NCBI GenBank assembly: GCA_036567945.1
Contig: DATCTM010000026.1
Location: 1-28,735 of the forward strand
Direction of reading: 5' to 3'
DNA length: 28,735 nucleotides
Origin: BRH-c54 sp036567945
GTDB lineage: Bacteria > Bacteroidota > Bacteroidia > Flavobacteriales_E > Vicingaceae
Shown: one piece after another, positions 22,762 through 28,735 of the stretch
Numbering within the stretch: the stretch's first letter is position 1
Layout of the letters: every line of letters starts with the position of its first letter
Program-made: the position numbers and the translations under genes
Notes under the pieces: model-generated
Databases searched by the model: none
Seen by the model: only the letters and a program-made list of their open reading frames with translations
Told to the model about the DNA's origin: nothing

Positions 22762-25239
22762 TTATATTCTCATTTGTAATGTAAAGTAATAATTTCTTAC
22801 GGGAGAAGGAATAATTCCTGGTCCCGGATACCCTGTCGCTCTACGAGTAAAATATAAACTATTTGTAAGGTTATTCACTCCAAATTCAAATTGAAACACC
22901 TCATAGGTATAGCGTAAAGACAAGTCCATAACTGAATAGGATGGAATTGTTCCTACAATGGCTGTTGGAATAAAAACAAGGCTTCCATCAGCAGCTTTTC
23001 CTGCATTGGTTGCATCTGTATAATGTTCGTGTACATAAGTATATTGATAACTGATTGCAAAGTTTTTTGTTCCAAAAGTGACACCTGTTTTAAAATTAAT
23101 TGGGGGTACAAACTCTACTAATTTATTATTTAATGCAGCACTTTGGGAGTTAACATATCTTGCGTCTATTAGTGAAAGGTTAACAAAAGTTGTTAATGAT
23201 ATTTTAGAAGTATCAGAAAAAGCCAACTTCCAAACATCTACTTCTATAGTTGATTCCACGCCATTTATAACCGCCTCAGAAATATTAGTTCTATATCTAT
23301 ATGGTATAAAAGTACTTTCGTCAATTTTATCAATACTTCCAATTCTATTATCATACAATAAAACAAAGCCAGAAACATCGAAACTTAATTTTTTAGATAT
23401 TATTCCTCTTACTCCAACATCAAAATTATAGCCTGTTTCATCTTTTAAATCAGGATCTATTCTAAAGTTTCTATTAACTATTTGCATGTCAGCAAAATTG
23501 ATACTTCTGTAGTTTTGCGTGAAGTTTGAGTAGATATCAACCGTGTTTTTAATTTTGTAATTTAAGCCGATTCCACCAATAACAAAAGAACGTGTACTGC
23601 TTCTATTTTCAGTAAAAGTAGTATCAAAAATAGGATTGTTTGCCAAGTCATAAACGACTTCTCTAAAAGTACCATTTGCATTTGTATTGATGTATTCAAA
23701 CCTAACTCCAGGAGTAATACTCAGGTTTTTAAATCTGAAAATATGTTCTGCAAAAGCGGCATAATTTCTACTTGGGAAACGGTAATCTGAGCCCTCTAAA
23801 TTATCAGGATTTACATAAGTAAAATTCGGCATTGAAGTAGTGTCTGCATTTCCTTGTCGGCTTCTATTAAAGCCTTGATAATATCTTCCTCCAAGAACAA
23901 AAGCCCACTGGTTATTTTTTACCGAATAAACATTAATCAATCTTGTTTCATTTCCAAAATTTTGAAATTCACCGACAATTAAATCTCTTGGTTCTCCTTC
24001 AAAATCAGGACGACTAATATTCCCCAAAATACCTAGTGCTTTTCTTGAGGCATGCAATCCAAAAAATTGTGTTTTCACCTTGGTTTTCGCATTAAATTCG
24101 TGTGTTAGTGATGCTGCAAACAAATTCCAATCTACTTCAAACCAGTTTCTAGCTCTTTTAGATTGGTACGGATTTTCATAAAACTCTTTATCTGTTAGAC
24201 CTCCCGGTTGTTGTGCCAAATAATAAAGTTTGGTATATTGTAAATTCCATGAAGTTTTTTCGCTTATTTGATTGGTAATGTTGATAGCTCCTGTATAAAC
24301 TTCAAAACCTGAATTAGGACGAAATTCATTTCCTTTTTTTAGTTGAAAATAACCATAACCTTTCCATGCACCTTCTTTAAAAGCAGTACTAATAAAGGAA
24401 TTACTCAAGCCAAACGAACCTTTTGTTATTCGATAAGTTAATTCAAAATCCTTATCTATAGGGCCATCATGTAATTTAAAATTAAGTAACCCACCAAATT
24501 GAGTTCCAAATTGTAAAGAAGCAGCTCCTCTTAAAAACTGAATTTCTTTTATTGCTTCTGCTGGAGGAGTGTAATAACTTTCTGGATAACCCAACGCATC
24601 TGCACTAATATCATAACCATTTTGTCGAGTATTAAAGTTAGATGATCTGCTAGGATTTAATCCTCTTCCACCAATCCCTAATTGTAATCCGGCTCCATCA
24701 CTTTCCCAAATATTAAGTCCTGGAATTCTCGAATAAATTTGTCTTCCTTGATTAGTGGCTTTATTTGCATTAATCTGGTCTAAAACAATTACTTCACTTT
24801 TTTTTCCTTCACTTAAAATAACCCCATCAATAGATTGCATTCTTCTTATCGTACCAACATTTTCATTTTCGCCTTCTACCTCAAACTCGGTAAGGTTTTC
24901 AACTTTATTTTTTAATTGTGCATTTAACTTGGTTTCAGGTTTAGAAATTATAATTTGATGTGCTTGTTTTTCGTATCCTACAAAACTAAATTCAATAGTA
25001 TAATTACCGTAAGGAATATTTTTTATTTGGTAATTACCATTATCGTTGGTTTGGGTAGCAACATTAAGTTCTTTGATGTAAACAGTAGAAAATGGCAGTT
25101 TTTCGTTGGTATTGCTTTTTACTGTGCCAGATAATGTTCCTTTGTTTTGTGCAGAAACAAATAAGGGCAGCATGAAAAATGCTACCCATAGAATTTTTTT
25201 TAAAAGATAAGTTGTTCTATATGAATCAATCTCCATCAT
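22762..25239 (-). CDS. TonB-dependent outer-membrane receptor, FecA-like
   Basis: This 825-aa protein has a signal peptide (about 15-31, ILWVAFFMLPLFVSAQ) and a carboxypeptidase-regulatory-like domain (about 33-110, GTLSGTVKSNTNEKLPFSTVYIK). The plug follows (about 135-250) with YSRIPGLNIWESDGAG, GIGGRGLNPSRSSNF and LQFGTQFGGLLNFK. A full barrel ends in a typical aromatic strand (RNYYFTLQMRI). The DGAG...RGLNPSRSS pattern resembles ferric-dicitrate receptor FecA. There is no N-terminal signalling (STN) domain, so it is unlikely to use a FecR-type switch. It overlaps the imelysin gene by 14 bp and is probably translationally coupled to it. Neighbouring imelysin and DUF4856 genes support iron or other metal uptake; the substrate is inferred. 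Confidence 0.92.
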   Translation of the reverse strand: MMEIDSYRTTYLLKKILWVAFFMLPLFVSAQNKGTLSGTVKSNTNEKLPFSTVYIKELNVATQTNDNGNYQIKNIPYGNYTIEFSFVGYEKQAHQIIISKPETKLNAQLKNKVENLTEFEVEGENENVGTIRRMQSIDGVILSEGKKSEVIVLDQINANKATNQGRQIYSRIPGLNIWESDGAGLQLGIGGRGLNPSRSSNFNTRQNGYDISADALGYPESYYTPPAEAIKEIQFLRGAASLQFGTQFGGLLNFKLHDGPIDKDFELTYRITKGSFGLSNSFISTAFKEGAWKGYGYFQLKKGNEFRPNSGFEVYTGAINITNQISEKTSWNLQYTKLYYLAQQPGGLTDKEFYENPYQSKRARNWFEVDWNLFAASLTHEFNAKTKVKTQFFGLHASRKALGILGNISRPDFEGEPRDLIVGEFQNFGNETRLINVYSVKNNQWAFVLGGRYYQGFNRSRQGNADTTSMPNFTYVNPDNLEGSDYRFPSRNYAAFAEHIFRFKNLSITPGVRFEYINTNANGTFREVVYDLANNPIFDTTFTENRSSTRSFVIGGIGLNYKIKNTVDIYSNFTQNYRSINFADMQIVNRNFRIDPDLKDETGYNFDVGVRGIISKKLSFDVSGFVLLYDNRIGSIDKIDESTFIPYRYRTNISEAVINGVESTIEVDVWKLAFSDTSKISLTTFVNLSLIDARYVNSQSAALNNKLVEFVPPINFKTGVTFGTKNFAISYQYTYVHEHYTDATNAGKAADGSLVFIPTAIVGTIPSYSVMDLSLRYTYEVFQFEFGVNNLTNSLYFTRRATGYPGPGIIPSPVRNYYFTLQMRI

Positions 25240-26383
25240 TATCTTGGTAAGTAATCATCACTTCCAATGCATTGGCTGTTTCTACTTTTATAAAAGGCAC
25301 CATTTGTTGCATTTGCTGATACACATCTCTTACCCCTTGATTATTATTTATCACTTCATTGCTAAGTGGGTCATTAATATTCCCTAATTCATTATTAATA
25401 TTAGTAAATTGATTATTAATCAAATTAACTAACGGTTGCCCGCCAGATTGAGCTCTAACAAAATTTAAATAATCTTCTAAGCCTTCTCCATTAACAGTAG
25501 AAGAATAATGCTCTCCTCTAATAAATTTTTGTACAGCAACTAATGAACGATAAACAAATGGTAGAGATTGCGCATAGTGGTATGCTTCTACATGTTCAGG
25601 CATAGGTTGTTGAGAAAATCCATTAAAAACTCCGGCAGGTAATCCTATTTTTCCTTTCCTGATAAAGGTTTCATAATGCAAACTTATAGCGTTAACTATA
25701 TTACTAACCGAACTTCCTTGTGCATTACTTGCACTATTGGAAATAAAATTAGTACGATAAGTGTTTACCCATTCATTATAAACATAATTGGTGTTGGTTT
25801 CTATATCATTAATTACATCAACTAAATAAGTCCTCGCATTTGGAGTGGCTGTAAAATAATTAACAATATCATTATCAGTATTGCCTGTTCCATTTATAAG
25901 GTATTCAATTGCTTGTAAACCTTTAGCATCGAAGTTAGAGGCCAACTGTAAATTATAACTTCCAGCTGTAATATTATTACTCACTAAAACAGTATCTACT
26001 GGGTATATATTTGTTTGACTTCTAAAACTAATGTTTTGTGCCGGACCAAATTCTAAAAATGCAACATCTTGCCAAACCAAAAGTGCATTTTCCCATTTAG
26101 TTCTAAGGTTGTTAAGTGAATTAATATCTAATGTTGAATTAAAAGCAATAACAGCCGTTTTTAGTGAATCAATACTTTTAACATACTCATTATAAGCCGG
26201 TAGAATATACCCATCAGCATAATTAATAAGCATTGTTGCTCTATCATATTCTTCAACAATCTGAGTTGTCAGGTCTTTTTTATCATCTTTTGAGCAGCCT
26301 GCAATAAACAATATTCCTAAAATTATTACGGAAACTATTATTTTAGATAGCTGCTGAAAAATATTTCTTTGGCTCATATTCAT
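25226..26383 (-). CDS. Imelysin-family (M75-like) lipoprotein
   Basis: This 385-aa protein has a lipoprotein signal peptide with Cys at residue 30 (LGILFIAGCSKDD). It is an imelysin-fold protein made of two helical bundles, recognised by the early LVWQDVAFLEFGPAQN and ISFRSQTNIYPVDT, then FDAKGLQAIEYLINGTGN, and later IGLPAGVFNG and PLVNLINNQFTNINNELG. The family includes iron-regulated IrpA, the ICMP and the EfeO M75 module. The family's GxHxxE motif appears as GLQAIE (155-160), with Gln157 where the His usually stands. A protease role is therefore doubtful, and a metal-binding helper role is more likely. It lies between a DUF4856 gene (84 bp upstream, with a hairpin in the gap) and the FecA-like receptor (14-bp overlap). 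Confidence 0.9.
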   Translation of the reverse strand: MNMSQRNIFQQLSKIIVSVIILGILFIAGCSKDDKKDLTTQIVEEYDRATMLINYADGYILPAYNEYVKSIDSLKTAVIAFNSTLDINSLNNLRTKWENALLVWQDVAFLEFGPAQNISFRSQTNIYPVDTVLVSNNITAGSYNLQLASNFDAKGLQAIEYLINGTGNTDNDIVNYFTATPNARTYLVDVINDIETNTNYVYNEWVNTYRTNFISNSASNAQGSSVSNIVNAISLHYETFIRKGKIGLPAGVFNGFSQQPMPEHVEAYHYAQSLPFVYRSLVAVQKFIRGEHYSSTVNGEGLEDYLNFVRAQSGGQPLVNLINNQFTNINNELGNINDPLSNEVINNNQGVRDVYQQMQQMVPFIKVETANALEVMITYQDNDGD

Positions 26384-26403
26384 TTTAGTTTAGTTAGCGA
26401 AAA

Positions 26404-26443
26404 TAGACAAAGTTTTGAAGTCTAAACTCCAAAACTTTGTCTA
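26404..26443 (-). terminator. Perfect 14-bp hairpin between DUF4856 and imelysin genes
   Basis: TAGACAAAGTTTTG (26404-26417) and CAAAACTTTGTCTA (26430-26443) pair perfectly around a 12-nt loop. On the minus strand the stem is followed by TTTTCG, a short T-run. Because no promoter is evident between it and the imelysin start at 26383, it is probably a partial terminator or 3'-end stabiliser that lets some transcripts continue. Confidence 0.7.
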
Positions 26444-26467
26444 AAATATAGTATCTATAGTTTGTTA

Positions 26468-27628
26468 TTACAATGATGCTTTAACGTCATTCAATCCTGT
26501 TTTAGATGCAATTAAATCAATTGCTAGATTAAGGTTAGTAATAGAAACGGCACTTAAATCATTCCCAATATACCCTAATGCTATATCAACTTCTGCAGAA
26601 GTGATTGAAATTCCATTAATAGAGTTATATCCATATCTTAAACCATCAATAAAAGCAATTGCCTCTGAAAGCACATGATTTTTAAGTGTTGGACTGGCAA
26701 TATTGGCTTTAGCTTCATTTAAGTAATGAATAGCAGTTCCTGCACAAACTTTCTCCATTTGATCTCTAATTATTGCAATTTGAGCATCACGAGTTGTATA
26801 ATCATTATTATCAATAGCCGCTCTACCTTTTAGAAATGCATTCATTATGTTTGTTCCTGCACCTAACAAAGCTTCTACACTACCTTGAGCATATTTCCCC
26901 CAAAACCTGTCTGTTCCATTGGTTGGGTAATCAATTTCTGAAGAAAAATATCCAAATGCCTCATCCCAGTGATGTTGCATTTCTGTATAAGTTTTTCCTG
27001 AAAGTGGTGTAGTATTATCATCATCTGCAAGTGTGCCTAAGTAATTAACAGTCATCTGATTCATAAATACCGCAGTCATTAAACCCTTTTCAATTAATTG
27101 ACCATATTCAAACCCATTTCCTCCCATTAGATAGCTTTTAGTTCCATTTGTCCAAACACCTGCTTGCCCATAAGTTTCGGTAGAGTTAGAAAAATTTAAA
27201 CTACTAATATATGCTAACGAATCCATATAATTTTCAAACATAGCTTGAATACCGATATCGCCTTCTGCTGTTTTATCTTTTAGTTGTTTAGTAGAGCCAG
27301 TCATACCTAATCCGGGTGCATCAGTCCAAGTATAACCATTATTAGCATACATATTTTTTAATTGAGTTGCACTAACTGTTGTACCCAAGGTATTGGCGGT
27401 TTTCATATAAATCACCATTTCAGAGAGCATCTCTAAACGTTGTTTTTGACCATCAAAGTTCACAGTACTTTGACTAGAACCATCTACAAACACATAAGTT
27501 GTAGGGATTTGATAAGTTGGATTTCCTCCTCCATTGTTTGCAACAGGAGTCGGAGCATCATCATCTTTAGAACAAGAAACTATTAGCAATACACTTAACG
27601 CTAATATTCCTATTTTATTCATTTTCAT
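26468..27628 (-). CDS. DUF4856 lipoprotein
   Basis: This 386-aa protein has a lipoprotein signal peptide with Cys at residue 19 (LSVLLIVSCSKDD). A low-complexity spacer rich in Pro, Asn and Gly follows (about 24-40), then a DUF4856 domain. The family pattern is seen in TTYVFVDGSSQSTVNFDGQKQRLEMLSEM and in MNQMTVNYLGTLADDDNTTPLSGKTYTEMQHHWDEAFGYF. It is usually found beside imelysin and TonB receptor genes in Bacteroidota, as it is here. It is the first gene of the set, with a candidate operator in its upstream gap. A surface role in metal acquisition is inferred from context; no biochemical role can be read from the sequence. Confidence 0.85.
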   Translation of the reverse strand: MKMNKIGILALSVLLIVSCSKDDDAPTPVANNGGGNPTYQIPTTYVFVDGSSQSTVNFDGQKQRLEMLSEMVIYMKTANTLGTTVSATQLKNMYANNGYTWTDAPGLGMTGSTKQLKDKTAEGDIGIQAMFENYMDSLAYISSLNFSNSTETYGQAGVWTNGTKSYLMGGNGFEYGQLIEKGLMTAVFMNQMTVNYLGTLADDDNTTPLSGKTYTEMQHHWDEAFGYFSSEIDYPTNGTDRFWGKYAQGSVEALLGAGTNIMNAFLKGRAAIDNNDYTTRDAQIAIIRDQMEKVCAGTAIHYLNEAKANIASPTLKNHVLSEAIAFIDGLRYGYNSINGISITSAEVDIALGYIGNDLSAVSITNLNLAIDLIASKTGLNDVKASL

Positions 27629-27662
27629 AATTATTATTTTTTTAGTTAGTACATATCCTTAA

Positions 27663-27682
27663 TTAGACTTATTCTAAATAAG
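27663..27682 (-). promoter_or_regulatory. Candidate operator upstream of the DUF4856-imelysin-receptor operon
   Basis: Two overlapping inverted repeats sit 35 to 54 bases upstream of the DUF4856 ATG: TTAGA (27663-27667) with TCTAA (27673-27677), and CTTATT (27668-27673) with AATAAG (27677-27682). Overlapping AT-rich repeats of this kind resemble iron-regulator (Fur-like) sites and lie where a core promoter would be. On the minus strand TTGACA lies just upstream, but no clear TAnnTTTG is seen. Speculative. Confidence 0.4.
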
Positions 27683-27725
27683 ATTATTGTCAACTACAAA
27701 ACTCTAAAAATAACACGGGGTGTAC

Positions 27726-27757
27726 AATACCATATTTAAGGTATTTTCAACTGAAAA
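27726..27757 (-). terminator. Paired small hairpins after the hydroxylase gene
   Basis: TTTTCA (27744-27749) with TGAAAA (27752-27757), and AATACC (27726-27731) with GGTATT (27740-27745), form two overlapping short stems just after the hydroxylase stop at 27765. They could be alternative folds of one weak terminator. The T-run is short, so the call is tentative. Confidence 0.35.
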
Positions 27758-27764
27758 TGTATGG

Positions 27765-28718
27765 TTACTTAATTGATTTTTTTCTTTTGATAATATTTAC
27801 AAATGGGTTGAGTAAGTTTTTAGAGAACGAATCATAATAAGGATCTTCTTCACCCAGTCCGAACTTTATTTCTTTAACTTGTTTTGATTTTATTAGTGTT
27901 CCAAAAAGGTAATCCCAAATGGCTAATCGGGAGCCTAAGTTTGAATCGAAATGCTCTTGGTTATTACTATGGTGTATTTGATGTTGGTAAGGGCTTATAA
28001 AAATATATTCTAAAAAACTAAAGTATTTTAGTTTAACATGCGAATGCCTCAGGTTGGCACCAAAAAAATAAAATAAAAAGTTAAAAATATTAATCCCTAA
28101 CAAAGTAATTAAGCTAACATTATCGTTAGCAACATATAAAAACATACCTGTAATTAAACCTTTAATTAATAAGCCTCTTAAATTATTAATTATTAATTCT
28201 ACCGGATGGATTCTGTATTGGGTAAAAGGATTAAGCTCGGTTGCAGAATGATGAATTTTATGAAATTCCCATAAAAAAGGAATTTTATGCATGGCATAAT
28301 GAATTAGAAAAGAAAAGAAATCATTAACCACTACAATTATTATAGTGTATGAAATAATTAATGATGTTTTAGAAAAGTTAAATGATGATGGACCAAACTT
28401 ATTCACTAAATACTCACTTAATCCTTCTGCCATATAAAGAGCATAAATCAAAATAGGTGCGAGTATTATCACTTTCACTAAACTATTAAAAAAAATAAGT
28501 GTATAATCTACCCAAGCAGATTTTCCAAACCACCTTTTTTTGCTGAAGAAATAACTTTTAAACGATTCTCTTTCTTTAGTACGGTAATACACATACAAAG
28601 CAAGAATAAAGGAAGTGATAAAATAAAGCCAATAAGTTCTTTTATTAGCAGAAATTAAATATGCCAAAGTCACATCTATAATTTCTTTTATTGCATCTAT
28701 TATAACATGGAAATCCAT
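27765..28718 (-). CDS. Sterol desaturase/fatty acid hydroxylase family membrane protein
   Basis: This 317-aa integral membrane di-iron protein belongs to the fatty acid hydroxylase superfamily. Histidine clusters needed for the iron centre are all present: H140-x3-H144, H153-x2-HH157, H225-x-H227, and H246-x2-HH250. The usual NPFTQYRIHPVE segment follows the second cluster (about 163-174). Several hydrophobic helices span about 28-45, 75-100, 118-140 and 180-220. It would hydroxylate or desaturate a lipid at the membrane using oxygen; the lipid cannot be told, and ether-lipid, sterol-like, carotenoid and sphingolipid enzymes share this layout. It is complete, with its ATG 17 bases from the window end. 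No operon partner is visible in the window. Confidence 0.92.
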   Translation of the reverse strand: MDFHVIIDAIKEIIDVTLAYLISANKRTYWLYFITSFILALYVYYRTKERESFKSYFFSKKRWFGKSAWVDYTLIFFNSLVKVIILAPILIYALYMAEGLSEYLVNKFGPSSFNFSKTSLIISYTIIIVVVNDFFSFLIHYAMHKIPFLWEFHKIHHSATELNPFTQYRIHPVELIINNLRGLLIKGLITGMFLYVANDNVSLITLLGINIFNFLFYFFGANLRHSHVKLKYFSFLEYIFISPYQHQIHHSNNQEHFDSNLGSRLAIWDYLFGTLIKSKQVKEIKFGLGEEDPYYDSFSKNLLNPFVNIIKRKKSIK

Positions 28719-28735
28719 ATAGGAAATATAAGTCT

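Noticed and set aside
23078..23431. 117-aa plus-strand open frame within the FecA-like receptor
   Set aside because: It is a shadow of a strongly supported receptor coding region, with no promoter or recognised domain.
1..28735. tRNA genes, CRISPR arrays, transposases, integrases or toxin-antitoxin pairs
   Set aside because: None was found by reading both strands. Gaps between genes are all short, and the tandem units at 12750 and 14799 are too small and irregular to be CRISPR.

Overview
The window comes from an AT-rich member of the Bacteroidota, most likely the Flavobacteriia/Flavobacteriales. The signs are SusC/RagA-style carboxypeptidase-regulatory-like N-termini on TonB receptors, many short lipoprotein signal peptides, GSCFA, DUF4292 and DUF4856 families, Bacteroidota core promoters (TTTG / TAnnTTTG) and no clear Shine-Dalgarno sites. 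No tRNA, rRNA, CRISPR array, transposase or phage gene was seen. It reads as ordinary chromosome, not a mobile island, and no gap between genes exceeds 170 bp.

Layout. (1) 1-429: end of an Fe-S cluster (SUF) operon, with the SufE tail and a SufT-like DUF59 gene. (2) 443-3348, minus strand: an ECF sigma factor, its membrane anti-sigma partner with a periplasmic TPR end, and an upstream plug-only TonB-type protein that has no barrel. (3) 3514-6918, plus strand: an M13 metallopeptidase lipoprotein and BioA, separated by a strong terminator. (4) 6920-14781, minus strand: a cell-envelope cluster of flippase, dUTPase, sugar nucleotidyltransferase, TPR lipoprotein, DUF4292 lipoprotein, EnvC-like protein with a degenerate LytM domain, and GSCFA protein. 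(5) 14859-16898: enoyl-CoA hydratase, an unknown lipoprotein and a divergent zinc-ribbon membrane protein. (6) 16957-19979: a haem-receptor-like TonB-dependent receptor behind a small membrane-anchored protein. (7) 20008-22183: prs - rplY - pth, a translation/nucleotide operon; pth carries a perfect 38-bp palindrome inside its coding sequence. (8) 22287-27628: DUF4856 lipoprotein - imelysin lipoprotein - FecA-like receptor - CopD-like protein, which looks like a metal (iron) uptake operon with a candidate operator upstream. (9) 27765-28718: a sterol desaturase/fatty acid hydroxylase family protein.

Most surprising are the perfect palindrome in pth, which encodes the same peptide on both strands; the plug-only receptor next to an ECF sigma/anti-sigma pair; the haem-type receptor that keeps FRAP and NPNL boxes but has no histidine between them; and a set of intergenic hairpins built from similar short words (AAAGTT, GAACTT, AACCTT). 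No wholly new multi-gene system could be demonstrated from sequence alone.
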